Assembly: GCF_000258175.1 (NCBI RefSeq)
Contig: NZ_JH636049.1
Span: 1,837,482 to 1,901,481, forward strand
Source: Saccharomonospora xinjiangensis XJ-54
GTDB lineage: Bacteria > Actinomycetota > Actinomycetes > Mycobacteriales > Pseudonocardiaceae
DNA: 64,000 nucleotides
Direction of reading: 5' to 3'
Part shown: positions 31,105-40,260 of the stretch, one piece after another
Layout of the letters: every line of letters starts with the position of its first letter
Numbering within the stretch: position 1 is the first letter of the stretch
Notes under the pieces: generated by a model
Told to the model about the DNA's origin: nothing
The model's input: the letters and a program-made list of their open reading frames with translations, nothing else
The model's database searches: none
Program-made: the position numbers and the translations under genes

Positions 31105-32343
31105 TCAGTTACCCTCCGTCGAATCTCCAGCCTGCGACGATGTCGGTTCCGAGTCGGTCGGCGCCGCGCCCGATCGAGTGCCGGTTCCCGTTGAACCGTA
31201 GACGTTCAGGTCGGCCACCTTCCACGCGCCGTCCCGCCGCTCGGCCTCGAACCACATGGCGGCAGGGCCGCCCATCGGCTTCTCGTTGCCCGCGCGGGTC
31301 GCCACTTGATCAACGTAGACCATGACCTTGGCCCTGTCGTCGCTGAGGGACACCACCGCGCTGCGAACCGCCGTGGTGGTGACGACGATCTTCTGCTTCG
31401 CCGCCTGCTCGCGGTAGTCGCCCATCAAGGCGTTGTAGGTTCCCCGGACCTCGTCACCTGCGAGGAAGCGCTCCGCCGCCTTGTCGGTGGCGCCCATGTC
31501 CTGGTAGTTCACCGAGAACAGCCGCTGGGCCGCGTCCTCCATCGCCTGCTTGACCTCCGCTGTCGTGGCGACGTCCACCAGCGCCGTGTTGGCCGCCACG
31601 CTCGTGGCCTCGCTGTGCCTGATCTTGAAGAACACCGCCAGGCCCGACAGGACCAGTGTGGCCACGAGCAGGGCCACCAGGACGGGGTAGCCGGCAGGGC
31701 GCCCTCCGGTGGTCTCGCGCGGCTCGCCGTGTCCAGCCCGATCGCGGCCCGAGTCGCCGGACCCGGAAACGGGAAGATCGACCTCACTGGCATTGACGGG
31801 CCGCCGCGTGCCCCTGTCGCGCGCCTTGGGCCTCGGGCTCGGACGGTCGCGTACTACCTTCCTCGCCGGAGCCCGCTCGGTACCCGATGCCTCGGGCCCG
31901 GTCGCCTCGGGCGGCTCGGTCGTGGTCGCCTCGGTCGTGGTCGCCGCTGGCCCCGTCTCCTCAGGCCCGGTAGTTCCGGCCTCGGTCGGGTCGGTCGTGG
32001 TCGGCTCGGTCGTGGTCGCCTCGGTCGTGGTCGCCGTGGTCGTCTCGGTCGGCTCGGTCGGCTCGGTCTGGGTCACTTCGGCTTCCGGAGTCCCGGATGC
32101 CGCCGCCGATGCGGGTCGCGGGGTGTCCACCTCCGCTGCCTCGACCGTCTCGGTCGCCTCGGCTGTTGCCTTCCCGTTCTCCGGGGTCGCGGGCTCGTCC
32201 GCCCGCTGCGCGGTTCCGGTGCCGCTGTCGGTGTGCTCGGGGACACGCTTGGTCGGAGACGGCTTTCGCAGACCCGCGACCCTGGGGCGGCGGGTCGGTG
32301 AGGGCGGGAGCGCGCCGGGAATCCGGCGCCGGGAGGATGGCAT
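31105..32343 (-). CDS. Mce-associated membrane protein with Thr/Glu-rich linker
   Basis: A 412-residue Mce-associated protein. The N-terminal part is a long charged and Thr/Pro/Glu-rich region (residues about 50-150) made of near repeats such as TTTEATTTEPTTTDPTE, so it is likely disordered. A membrane segment follows (YPVLVALLVATLVLSGLAVFF), then a domain of about 150 residues with NTALVDVATTAEVKQAMEDAA and the typical ending AMWFEAERRDGAWKVADLN. Such proteins stabilise Mce complexes in mycobacteria. ATG at 32343, 52 bases after its sister gene. The last gene of the mce operon. Confidence 0.85.
   Translation of the reverse strand: MPSSRRRIPGALPPSPTRRPRVAGLRKPSPTKRVPEHTDSGTGTAQRADEPATPENGKATAEATETVEAAEVDTPRPASAAASGTPEAEVTQTEPTEPTETTTATTTEATTTEPTTTDPTEAGTTGPEETGPAATTTEATTTEPPEATGPEASGTERAPARKVVRDRPSPRPKARDRGTRRPVNASEVDLPVSGSGDSGRDRAGHGEPRETTGGRPAGYPVLVALLVATLVLSGLAVFFKIRHSEATSVAANTALVDVATTAEVKQAMEDAAQRLFSVNYQDMGATDKAAERFLAGDEVRGTYNALMGDYREQAAKQKIVVTTTAVRSAVVSLSDDRAKVMVYVDQVATRAGNEKPMGGPAAMWFEAERRDGAWKVADLNVYGSTGTGTRSGAAPTDSEPTSSQAGDSTEGN
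31912..32075. repeat. low-complexity coding repeats (gtcgtggtc / ggctcggtc units)
   Basis: Inside the gene at 31105-32343, short units of 9-18 bases such as ctcggtcgtggtcgcc recur many times. They encode the Thr/Glu/Pro-rich linker on the minus strand. Repeat number could vary between strains by slippage. Confidence 0.75.
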
Positions 32344-32395
32344 CGGGGGATCTCCTGACTGGTCGTGCGGCAGCTCGGGCAAGAAGGATCGCGGG

Positions 32396-33151
32396 TCAGC
32401 CGCTGGCGCCGTAGTCCACCGGCGAGATGCCTGCCACCTTCCACGACTGCTCCGAGGAGTCGCCGGGGGCGCGTTCCATCCGCAACTGCATCCGCAGGGT
32501 CTTGGTGCCGCTGCCCTTCTCCTGCGTGACGGTGAGTTCCACGACGGCCAGTGCGAGTGCCTTGCCCTCGTGGACGTTGAGTTCCTCGACGGCGACGTCG
32601 GCGACCCTGGAATCCACCTTGGTCTTGGCCTTGCTGATGGGCTCGCGGTACTCCTGCTCGGTCCGCGAGATCTCCTCGAGCAGGTCGCCCGTCGCGATGT
32701 CCTTCTGCCTGCGGAAGTACTCACCGGGGTTCGCCGAGTCGAGGCCCGTGAACGCCACAACTGCCTTGCCGACCGCGGCCACGACGGCTTCGCGGGACTC
32801 GGCGATGCGCACGTCGTCGCTGCTCGCGGCGCTCTGCCACTGCACGCCGAACACGATGGCGACCACGAGTGAGGCCGACGCGAGTGCCGCGGCCACGAAC
32901 ACGAAGGGCCTGGGTGGCCCCGACCGCGCGGGCCGGGCTTCGTCACCGGCTTCTCCCGGCTCGCCCGCGTCGGCGGTGCGGTCTTCCGGCTCCGTCGCGG
33001 CTTCGGCTCCCGCTCCGGCTTCTTGCCCGTTTGCGGTTCTCTGCTCGGTTCCGGTTCTCTGCTCGGTTCCGGTCTCGCTGTCCTCGTGCTCGGCGGTTGC
33101 CGGGCGGGTTCGCTCCTCGTCCGGTTCCGGGCTTTGCTCGTCCGAACTCAT
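32396..33151 (-). CDS. Mce-associated membrane protein
   Basis: A 251-residue protein with an acidic, disordered N-terminus of about 80 residues that contains a doubled EQRTGTEQRT unit. One membrane segment follows (FVFVAAALASASLVVAIVFGV), then an outside domain of about 140 residues with EAVVAAVGKAVVAFTGLDSAN and a C-terminal sheet ending WKVAGISPVDYGASG. It is of the Mce-associated type found downstream of mceF in mycobacterial mce operons. It lies 59 bases after mceF. ATG at 33151. Confidence 0.85.
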   Translation of the reverse strand: MSSDEQSPEPDEERTRPATAEHEDSETGTEQRTGTEQRTANGQEAGAGAEAATEPEDRTADAGEPGEAGDEARPARSGPPRPFVFVAAALASASLVVAIVFGVQWQSAASSDDVRIAESREAVVAAVGKAVVAFTGLDSANPGEYFRRQKDIATGDLLEEISRTEQEYREPISKAKTKVDSRVADVAVEELNVHEGKALALAVVELTVTQEKGSGTKTLRMQLRMERAPGDSSEQSWKVAGISPVDYGASG

Positions 33152-33210
33152 GGCGCTCCAGACTAGGTCGGGGTGGGTGTCGTCGGGCTGAGTCGTACCT
33201 GCCTGCCGCG

Positions 33211-34473
33211 TCAGTCCTCCAGTCCGACGAGTTGCCTCAGGCTGGTGATCGACAGCCCTTCGCTGCCCGCGAGCCCGAGAGCACCGCGCCGCAGCGATGC
33301 GAGCTGTTCGGAGTCGCGGTTGCTGTTATCTCGGACCTGCTGCTCGGTCGGCGCGACGGGGACGCCGTTGAACGGCGCGTTCTGCGATCCGCGCACCGCG
33401 ATGGGGCTTCCCGTGGGTTCCGCGCAGTAGGCGTCGGCGTAGGGCTCACGCTCGCTGGTCTCGTTGCCCGGCCGGTATTCCTCCGGCGGGCGGTAGCCCT
33501 TGGTGCAAGCGGGAGGGTTGAACAGGTTGAGCACCATCCCGAGGTGGGCTGTGCCGTCGCCTGGGGTCACGCTGTAGGCGCCTGCCGCGACGAGTGGATA
33601 GGTGACGAATGCCTGTTCCAGCCCATCGAGCCGGGTGACGAGGACGTTCGACGTGGTCAGGAGGTTGGCCACCAGCGTGCTCAGGTCGGGGCCCGACTCG
33701 GCGAGTACCTCCCTGACGGTGGTGGCCGCGCCGGGTGCGGTTTCGATCAGGCGGCGGAGGTCGCCGTCGGAGTCCCTGAGCGTCTGCGACAGGTCCTTGA
33801 GGTCGGCGCTGAACGACCGCATGTGGGTGCTCAGGTCGTTCTGGGTGCGCAGCACCGTGGTGCCGTCTTCGAGCAGCCGCACGGTCTGCGGCAGGTATTC
33901 CCTTGCCACTCGGGTGAATTCACCTGTGGTGTCCAGCAGCGTCTGGAGGTGGCGGCCGGTGCCGTGGAATGCCTCGTAGGACTCGTCAACGACCGTGCGC
34001 AGCGAGTCGGTCGGTACCGAGGAGGCGAGGGCGTCGAGATCGGTGATGAGGTCCTGAGCCGGGACGGGGGTGCTGACGTCGTCTGCCGGGATGACGTCGC
34101 CGTCTTCGAGGTAGGGGCCGTCGTCCGTGACCGGCCTCAGATCGACGTACTGCTCCCCGACCGCGGACCGGTTGGCGATGGCGGCGTGCAGTTTCCGTGG
34201 CACGGCCGGCGCGTCGGGTTCGATGAGCAGTGCGGCCGAGAGCCCGTCGTGGGTGAGGGTGAGCGGCCCGACCTCGCCGATGTTGTAGCCGCGGTAGGTC
34301 ACCTCGGCTCCGGTGAAGATGCCCCCGGATTCGGACATCTGGAGGTGCACGGTGTAGCCGCCGGAGCCGAACGTCTTCTCGATGTCGGTGAACCGCACGA
34401 GGGCGTAGCCGATCGCCAGTACCGAGATGACGAGGAAGGCGACCAGCTGGATCTTGGTCTTTCGAACGAGCAT
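33211..34473 (-). CDS. mceF: MceF-type substrate-binding protein
   Basis: The 420-residue protein has an N-terminal membrane segment (LVAFLVISVLAIGYALV), the MCE domain (residues about 37-115, GGIFTGAEVTYRGYNIGEVG) and long alpha-helical coiled segments. The C-terminal region contains Cys and Pro, as in other MceF proteins (NPPACTKGYRPPEEYRPG). In mycobacteria one copy of each MceA-F forms a hexamer making a tube between membrane and outer layer for lipid import. It starts one base inside the mceE stop. Sixth and last mce gene by order. Confidence 0.9.
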   Translation of the reverse strand: MLVRKTKIQLVAFLVISVLAIGYALVRFTDIEKTFGSGGYTVHLQMSESGGIFTGAEVTYRGYNIGEVGPLTLTHDGLSAALLIEPDAPAVPRKLHAAIANRSAVGEQYVDLRPVTDDGPYLEDGDVIPADDVSTPVPAQDLITDLDALASSVPTDSLRTVVDESYEAFHGTGRHLQTLLDTTGEFTRVAREYLPQTVRLLEDGTTVLRTQNDLSTHMRSFSADLKDLSQTLRDSDGDLRRLIETAPGAATTVREVLAESGPDLSTLVANLLTTSNVLVTRLDGLEQAFVTYPLVAAGAYSVTPGDGTAHLGMVLNLFNPPACTKGYRPPEEYRPGNETSEREPYADAYCAEPTGSPIAVRGSQNAPFNGVPVAPTEQQVRDNSNRDSEQLASLRRGALGLAGSEGLSITSLRQLVGLED

Positions 34474-35678
34474 CAGCGACCGCCTCCCACGATGTCGTCG
34501 AGCAGCCCGCCGAGGTCGCTGTCGCCGGTTCCTTGCTCGCCGTAGCCGTCCTCGCCCGGCAGCGGCAGCATCGAGGAAGTGTCGCCGGGGTCGGTCTCGC
34601 GGGGCTGGGTGAGATCTCCGACGACCGGAACGCCACCCAGCGGGTTCTGCCTGCTCCGGCCGATGTTCGCGAGGATCTCCTTCAAGTTCAGGTCGAGTTC
34701 GAGGTAGAGATTCATGTAGTCGCCCTTGACGCCCTCGGCGGCCGCGTCGGTGAACGGGTAGGTGAGCATCAGTTCGAGGGCGTTGGGCAGGTCGGACCCG
34801 GCCTCTCCCAGCTTCCGGAGTGTGGGCAGCAGGGCTTCGAGGTTGGCCACGAGGTCCTCCTGGCCCGCGTTGACCGTCTCGACGGCGACCTCGGAGAGCC
34901 CGTCGAGCGCGTTGAGCATGTCAACGAGCTGGTCACGCTGGCGTTCGAGGACTTCAAGGCCGGGACCGAGGTCGGTGACGGCGACGGCGATCTTGTCGCG
35001 CTGGGAGTTGAGGGTGGACGACAGCCGGTTGAGCCCGTCGAGGGCCGCGGTGATGTCGCCGGACTGCTCGTCGAGCGCCCGCACGAGTTCCTCGGCGTTG
35101 TGCAACAGCGCCTTGAGGTCGGGCGCGTTGCCGTGCAGTGCGGCACCGAGTTCCTCGGTGATGGTGTTGAGTTGTTCGACGCCGCCGCCGTTGAGGAGCA
35201 TGGACAGCGCGCCGAGGACTTCCTCGACCTCGACGCTGCGGTTGGTGCGTTCGACCGGGATGAGGTCGCCGTCTGCGAGCCGTCCCGCTGCCCCTGCCGG
35301 TCCTGCCTCGGTCTCGGAGGGCGCGGCGAGTTCGACGTACTTCTCGCCGAGCAGGCTCGACTGGCGCAGGTTGGCGATGGCGCCCTTGGGCAGTTCGACG
35401 TCGCCGTTGATCGTGACGACGACCTCGGCCGTCCACCCGTCTTCGGCGAGTCCGACCTCCTCGACGGTGCCGACCGGTACCTCGCCGACGCGCACTCCGG
35501 CCTTCGGGACGAGGTCGAGGACGTCGCGGAAGTGCACGCGCACGGTGTAGGGGTCGTCGCCGAGGTCCGCGCCGCCGGGAAGTGGGACGTCGTGGACGCC
35601 TTCGAATCCACTGCATCCTGCGGTCACGAAGAGTGTGGCGGCGCAGGCTGTGGCGAGAACTGTGCGGATCGGCCTCAT
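34473..35678 (-). CDS. mceE: MceE-type lipoprotein
   Basis: A 401-residue Mce protein with a lipoprotein signal: RTVLATACAATLFVTAGC, with the lipobox Cys at 22. This is diagnostic for the fifth gene, the LprK/MceE class. The MCE domain follows (VHFRDVLDLVPKAGVRVGEV), then a long helical region and a polar tail. The start overlaps the mceD stop (ATGA). It is expected to be anchored to the outside of the membrane and to be part of the Mce hexamer. Confidence 0.92.
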   Translation of the reverse strand: MRPIRTVLATACAATLFVTAGCSGFEGVHDVPLPGGADLGDDPYTVRVHFRDVLDLVPKAGVRVGEVPVGTVEEVGLAEDGWTAEVVVTINGDVELPKGAIANLRQSSLLGEKYVELAAPSETEAGPAGAAGRLADGDLIPVERTNRSVEVEEVLGALSMLLNGGGVEQLNTITEELGAALHGNAPDLKALLHNAEELVRALDEQSGDITAALDGLNRLSSTLNSQRDKIAVAVTDLGPGLEVLERQRDQLVDMLNALDGLSEVAVETVNAGQEDLVANLEALLPTLRKLGEAGSDLPNALELMLTYPFTDAAAEGVKGDYMNLYLELDLNLKEILANIGRSRQNPLGGVPVVGDLTQPRETDPGDTSSMLPLPGEDGYGEQGTGDSDLGGLLDDIVGGGR

Positions 35679-36859
35679 CGTTGCCCTCCCGTGCCGGTGA
35701 TCTGGCCGACGAGCGGCAGGGGCAGCGGCGGTAGCTTGCCCTTGTTGAGCGCGTTCACCGATTCCGCCAGTGACGGCAGTTCCACTGCTCCTTCGAGGAC
35801 GCCTGCGACGTCCGCGCAGAGGTTGCCCAGCGCGTCGAGTGCTTCGGGTGTCTGCCTGAGCAGGTTGCAGACCATGAGGATCGGCGGTTCGGTGAGTTCG
35901 TTCATGTTGGGACGGGCGTCGAGGGTGCCGGATGCGCCGTTGTAGGTGTTGGCGAGGTTGCCGAGCGCGAGAGGTGCGATGTCGAGTGTCTCGGCGAGTG
36001 CCGCGCGTTGTTCGACCAGGACCGCTGTGATGTCGGCGAGCTTGCCGACGTTGGACTTCACGCGCTCCCGGTTGGCGTTGATGAACTCGTCAACGGTGCC
36101 GAGCGTGGTCCCGAGTTCGGAGACCGTCGCGGCGAGGTTGTCGCGTTCGGCCGCGAGGAAGTCGCTGACGTCGGCGAGTTGCCGCTCGAACCGCCGTACC
36201 TCGTCATCGCTGGCCGCGAGGGTGCCGGAGAGTGTGGCGAGGTTCTCGACCGTGACGAAGAGGTCTTCCGAGTTGCCTGACAGTGTTCCGGCAGCCTTGC
36301 CCAGTTTGGTGATGGAGTCGTGCAGGGCCTTGCCGTTGCCGTCGAGGTTGGCTGCCGCGGTGTCGAGCAGGTCGGAGAGGGAACCGTCCGCGTTGGCTCC
36401 GTTCGGCCCGAGCGCCTCGGAGACCCGGCTGAGGCTCTCACCGAGTTCGTCGATCTCCAGCGGCACGGCTGTGCGGGAGAGTGGGACGACCGCGCCGTCG
36501 GCGAGTTCCTCCCCTCCGGTGTAGGCGGGGGTGAGCTGCACGTAGCGATCGGAGACCAGCGATGGCGCGACGAGGACGGCGCCTGCGTCGGCGGGGACGG
36601 CGAACCGGCGGTCGTAGGTCATCTCGACCCTGACACGGTCGCCTTCCGGCTGGATGGTCGTCACCTCGCCGACCTCGACGCCGAGGATGCGGACGCTGTT
36701 GCCCTCGTAGAGGCCGATGGCCTCGGTGAAGTAGGCGGTGACGTGTTTGGAGTTCGCGTCCCTTAGTGTCCACCACAGTGCTCCCGCCACGACGAGCCCG
36801 AGAACACAGGCGACGGTGACGCCTCTGGCGAGTTGCTGTGAAAGCCGGGTGCCGGTCAT
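35675..36859 (-). CDS. mceD: MceD-type substrate-binding protein
   Basis: A 394-residue protein with a membrane anchor (VTVACVLGLVVAGALWW), an MCE domain (SVRILGVEVGEVTTIQPEG) and a helical region. The tail is Pro/Leu-rich (GKLPPLPLPLVGQ), a usual trait of MceD. The ATG at 36859 overlaps the mceC stop by four bases; a GTG four codons earlier is possible but less likely. Its end overlaps mceE by four bases. These overlaps support one polycistronic mRNA with coupled translation. Confidence 0.9.
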   Translation of the reverse strand: MTGTRLSQQLARGVTVACVLGLVVAGALWWTLRDANSKHVTAYFTEAIGLYEGNSVRILGVEVGEVTTIQPEGDRVRVEMTYDRRFAVPADAGAVLVAPSLVSDRYVQLTPAYTGGEELADGAVVPLSRTAVPLEIDELGESLSRVSEALGPNGANADGSLSDLLDTAAANLDGNGKALHDSITKLGKAAGTLSGNSEDLFVTVENLATLSGTLAASDDEVRRFERQLADVSDFLAAERDNLAATVSELGTTLGTVDEFINANRERVKSNVGKLADITAVLVEQRAALAETLDIAPLALGNLANTYNGASGTLDARPNMNELTEPPILMVCNLLRQTPEALDALGNLCADVAGVLEGAVELPSLAESVNALNKGKLPPLPLPLVGQITGTGGQR

Positions 36860-37842
36860 CGCGCGTTGCACCCCTCTTCGTTGAGTGGGCCGATGGACGG
36901 CAGGAGCAGGCCGCAGATGTAGTTGTCGAACCAGCGGCCGTTGCCGATGGTGTTGTTGAAGACCCTGACGAACGGCGCGAAGTTCGCGATGCCTTCCGAC
37001 AGCGATTCCTGGTTGCGTTCGAGCATGTCGGTGAGCTGGTCGAGTTGCCGGAGTACGGGGTCGAGTTGCTCTTCGTTGTCGTCAACGAGGCCGCGGAGCT
37101 GGCTCGACAGTTCGCGGGTGCCGTCCAGCATCGCGCGGATCGCCTCCTCGCGAGCCGACAGCTCTTCCAGCAGCGCGTTGCCGTCCTCGATGAGGGTGGC
37201 GAGTTCGGCGTCCCTGTCGGCGAGGGTCTGGCTGACCTGGCGGGTGCCGTCGAGGAGTTCTGCGAGCTGCGCGTCGCGGGAGGCGATGGTGTCGGACAGC
37301 TTCGACAGCCCGTCCAGCGCGCCGCGCACGTCGTCGGGGGTGTCGGCGAAGGTTTCGGACAGCGCGTCGAAGCTCTGCGCGAGTTGATCGACGTCGATTT
37401 CGTCCACCGTCTCCGAAAGGTCGCGGAACGCGTCGAGCACGTCGTAGGGCGCTGCGGTGCGGTCGAGCGGGATGGTGTCGTTCGGGTCGAGGGTGTTCTC
37501 GCCGACGGGGTCGAGGGAGAGATACTTCTGGCCGAGCAGAGTTTTTATCTTGATTTCGGCTGCTGTGCGGTCTCCGAGCCATGCGTCGGAGACCTTGAAG
37601 GACACCAGGACCTTCGCACCGTCGAGTTCGATGTCCGTAACCTGGCCGACCTTCACCCCGGCGATACGCACCTCGTCGTCGGTGCGCAACCCGGCTGCCT
37701 CGCTGAACTCGGCGCGGTAGGTGGTGCCGCCGCCGAGCAGCGGCAGGTCGTCGGAATTGAGGGCGGCGAGCGTGCCGAGCAGCATCAGTGTGAGCCCCAC
37801 GAGTGCGATGGGCACGGGGTTGCGCTTGGAGAAACTGGTCAT
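36856..37842 (-). CDS. mceC: MceC-type substrate-binding protein
   Basis: A 328-residue protein that starts MTSFSKRNPVPIALVG, with one membrane segment and the MCE domain (LRTDDEVRIAGVKVGQVTDI). It has a helical repeat region and ends NYICGLLLPSIGPLNEEGCNAR. It is shorter than many mycobacterial MceC proteins, which have long Pro-rich tails. The ATG at 37842 overlaps the mceB stop. A longer frame upstream lacks homology and is not used. Confidence 0.9.
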   Translation of the reverse strand: MTSFSKRNPVPIALVGLTLMLLGTLAALNSDDLPLLGGGTTYRAEFSEAAGLRTDDEVRIAGVKVGQVTDIELDGAKVLVSFKVSDAWLGDRTAAEIKIKTLLGQKYLSLDPVGENTLDPNDTIPLDRTAAPYDVLDAFRDLSETVDEIDVDQLAQSFDALSETFADTPDDVRGALDGLSKLSDTIASRDAQLAELLDGTRQVSQTLADRDAELATLIEDGNALLEELSAREEAIRAMLDGTRELSSQLRGLVDDNEEQLDPVLRQLDQLTDMLERNQESLSEGIANFAPFVRVFNNTIGNGRWFDNYICGLLLPSIGPLNEEGCNAR

Positions 37843-38870
37843 GACAGGCACCGATCCCGGTTGGCAGGCAGCATCGGGAGCGACACCGGCTTGTCGCCGA
37901 GGCCGGTGATGGTGATGTTGCCTTTCGCTTCGCACAGGAAGAAGTTCAGCCACGAGCCGTAGTCCGCTGTGGACGACAGCCGATCCACCTTCTTCGGCAG
38001 GTATTGGATGAAGTGCTCGACGACGTCCTCGTGGTCGTTGAGGTTGCCTGCGAGTTCGCCGAGTGCGTCGATGTCCTCGCGCAGCGGCTCGCGGGCTTCC
38101 GCGAGCAGACCTGCGGTGGTCTGGGTGAGGTCGCCGATGGAGTCGATGGCCTCGCCGATGGGTTCGCGGTCGCTCGCGAGGCCCGAGACGAACTTCTGGA
38201 GCCTGCTGATGAGCTGGGACAGCTGCGGGGTGCGTTCGTTGAGCGTGTGCAGCACCTGGTTCAGGTTGTCGATCACCTCGCCGATGACCTTGTCCTTCTC
38301 GGCGAGTGTGGTGGTGAGCGACGCGGTGTGGGCTAGCAGGCTCTCCACGGTGCCGCCCTCGCCCTGGAGTACCCGGACGATCTCGTAGGAGAGTGTGTTG
38401 ACGTCCTCGGGTGACAGCGCGCGGAACAGCGGCTTGAAGCCGTTGAACAACTCGGTGAGATCGACGGCGGGGCGCGTGTTCTCGAGCGGGATCGTTCCAC
38501 CTTCGTCGAGCGTGCCCCTCGGCGGTCCTTCGCCGCGTTCCAGCGAGATGTAGCGCTGGCCGACGAGGTTGCGGAACTTGATGACGGCGACGACGTTGGA
38601 CGGCAGTGTGCGGCCGCTGTCGAGTTCGAACTCGACCTCCGCGATCCTGCGATCGACGATGCGGACGTCGGCCACCTGGCCCACTCGCACTCCTGCGATG
38701 CGGACGTCGTCACCGGCGAGCACCGAGGTGGCGTCGGTGAACCGCGCCTTGTAGATGTCGGTGTCCGACGTGTTCACGCCTGCGATGCTCAGGCCGAGTA
38801 TGGCGGTGAAGACCACTGTAGTGATCACGAAGATCCCGAGCTTCACCAGTGGTGAGACGAGTCCCTTCAC
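37839..38870 (-). CDS. mceB: MceB-type substrate-binding protein
   Basis: A 343-residue protein with an N-terminal membrane segment (LGIFVITTVVFTAILGLSIAG), the MCE domain (DDVRIAGVRVGQVADVRIVD) and helices. It ends with LPANRDRCLS, and has a Cys in FFLCEAKG, both common in MceB. The ATG at 38870 is 67 bases downstream of the mceA stop. Overlap with mceC by four bases. Confidence 0.9.
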   Translation of the reverse strand: MKGLVSPLVKLGIFVITTVVFTAILGLSIAGVNTSDTDIYKARFTDATSVLAGDDVRIAGVRVGQVADVRIVDRRIAEVEFELDSGRTLPSNVVAVIKFRNLVGQRYISLERGEGPPRGTLDEGGTIPLENTRPAVDLTELFNGFKPLFRALSPEDVNTLSYEIVRVLQGEGGTVESLLAHTASLTTTLAEKDKVIGEVIDNLNQVLHTLNERTPQLSQLISRLQKFVSGLASDREPIGEAIDSIGDLTQTTAGLLAEAREPLREDIDALGELAGNLNDHEDVVEHFIQYLPKKVDRLSSTADYGSWLNFFLCEAKGNITITGLGDKPVSLPMLPANRDRCLS

Positions 38871-38937
38871 GCGATCACCTCCTCACTGCCGCCCTGCTGT
38901 CGCTGTCGTCGCAGCCTGTTCGTCGTGCCCTGCCCGC

Positions 38938-40260
38938 TCATTCGACGGTCACCTCCGCGCCCCGGTAGAGGGGGGCCACGAGCAGCGAACCCCACGCGGG
39001 CACCTCGGACGGCGCGAGTCCCACCCTCGGTCCCGCGAGCTGGGCGACCAGTGCGTACTCGCCCGCGGTGTTGGCGGGGTTGCCTGCCGGGGCGGCTGCA
39101 CCGCCCGCGAAGTTGTTGAGCCCGGTCGCGGATGTCTCCGCCGCGGAAGGGTGCTCGGTGCCGTCCTTCGGCGGACCGTCCGGCGGATACTGTGGGAACG
39201 GGTCGGGATACTCGTCCATGTCGTAGCAGCGCGGACCGCGCTTGTCGTTGTACTCAGGCTCGTCCTGCCCCGCCTTGTACGGGCCTCTGTCCACTGTGAT
39301 CTCCAGGGTCGCGTGGAGCCCGGGCTTTCCGGTGCCCTTCCCGAACGACTCGTCGATCCTGGGAACAAGTTCGGCCATCTGTCCGAGGAAGCACGGGTAG
39401 GAGGGGGCGTAGGCCGCCAGCAGTTCCGCCGTCGGCCTCGCCGTCCTGCCGAGGCCGATGAGATTGGACTTGTTCGCGTCGAGGAACGTGTCGAGGTCAC
39501 TCGACGCCGCCGTCACCGTGCGGTACATCGTGTCGAGGTTGTAGCGCTGTTCCACGACGGTGCGGCTGGTAGCGCTGAGGTTGTCGAGCGTGGTCAACAG
39601 GTCGGGGGCGACGTCGGAGAGGTTGCCGGAGAACTCGGCCAGCTCACGCAGGTTCTCCTGCAACGCCGGCACGTGCGGGTTCAGCTCCCGTAGGTAGGCG
39701 CCGAGCTCCGACAGCGTCTCCCCGAGTTGCTCCCCCCTGCCCTCCAGCGCCGTGGAGATCGCGGACAGCGTGCTCGACAGCTTCTCGGGCTGCACGGCCT
39801 GCAACACCGGAAGGAGGTTGTCGAGCGCCTGCTCCAGCCTCACGGCGTCCTCTGTCCGGTCCTGCGTGATGACGGTGCCATCCGAAAGGGAGGCTGGGGC
39901 GGGCCGCTCGGGGATGTCGAGGTCAACGTAGCGCTCACCGAACAGGGTTTTCGGCAGGAACCTCGCCGAGGTGTTGGCCGGCACCAGCTTCGCCTGCTCC
40001 GGGTCGAGGTGCAGGACCAGCTCCGTGCCCGTCGGTGTCGCCTCAATGTCACCGACACGGCCGATGATCAGACCCCTGACCTTGACGTCCGAGTTCGGCG
40101 CGAGCTGGTTGCCGATGGCACCGGCCTGCACCCGCACGGTCACCTGCTCGGTGAAGGCCCTGTTGTAGATGGCCACGCTCAACGCGATGCCGCCGACGAG
40201 AATGCCCACAAGCAGCAGACCGAGGAGTCTGCGACGAATCGTCGCCACCGTCGTGCTCAT
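38938..40260 (-). CDS. mceA: MceA-type substrate-binding protein
   Basis: A 440-residue protein, first of the six Mce proteins. It has a membrane anchor (LLGLLLVGILVGGIALSVAIY), the MCE domain (NSDVKVRGLIIGRVGDIEAT), the helical segment and a C-terminal domain with Cys residues (YPCFLGQ, RCYDMDEYPDPFPQYPPDG). The four-base overlap with the yrbEB end fixes the start at 40260. In mycobacteria MceA-F form a hexameric lipid channel; the substrate here is unknown. Confidence 0.92.
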   Translation of the reverse strand: MSTTVATIRRRLLGLLLVGILVGGIALSVAIYNRAFTEQVTVRVQAGAIGNQLAPNSDVKVRGLIIGRVGDIEATPTGTELVLHLDPEQAKLVPANTSARFLPKTLFGERYVDLDIPERPAPASLSDGTVITQDRTEDAVRLEQALDNLLPVLQAVQPEKLSSTLSAISTALEGRGEQLGETLSELGAYLRELNPHVPALQENLRELAEFSGNLSDVAPDLLTTLDNLSATSRTVVEQRYNLDTMYRTVTAASSDLDTFLDANKSNLIGLGRTARPTAELLAAYAPSYPCFLGQMAELVPRIDESFGKGTGKPGLHATLEITVDRGPYKAGQDEPEYNDKRGPRCYDMDEYPDPFPQYPPDGPPKDGTEHPSAAETSATGLNNFAGGAAAPAGNPANTAGEYALVAQLAGPRVGLAPSEVPAWGSLLVAPLYRGAEVTVE

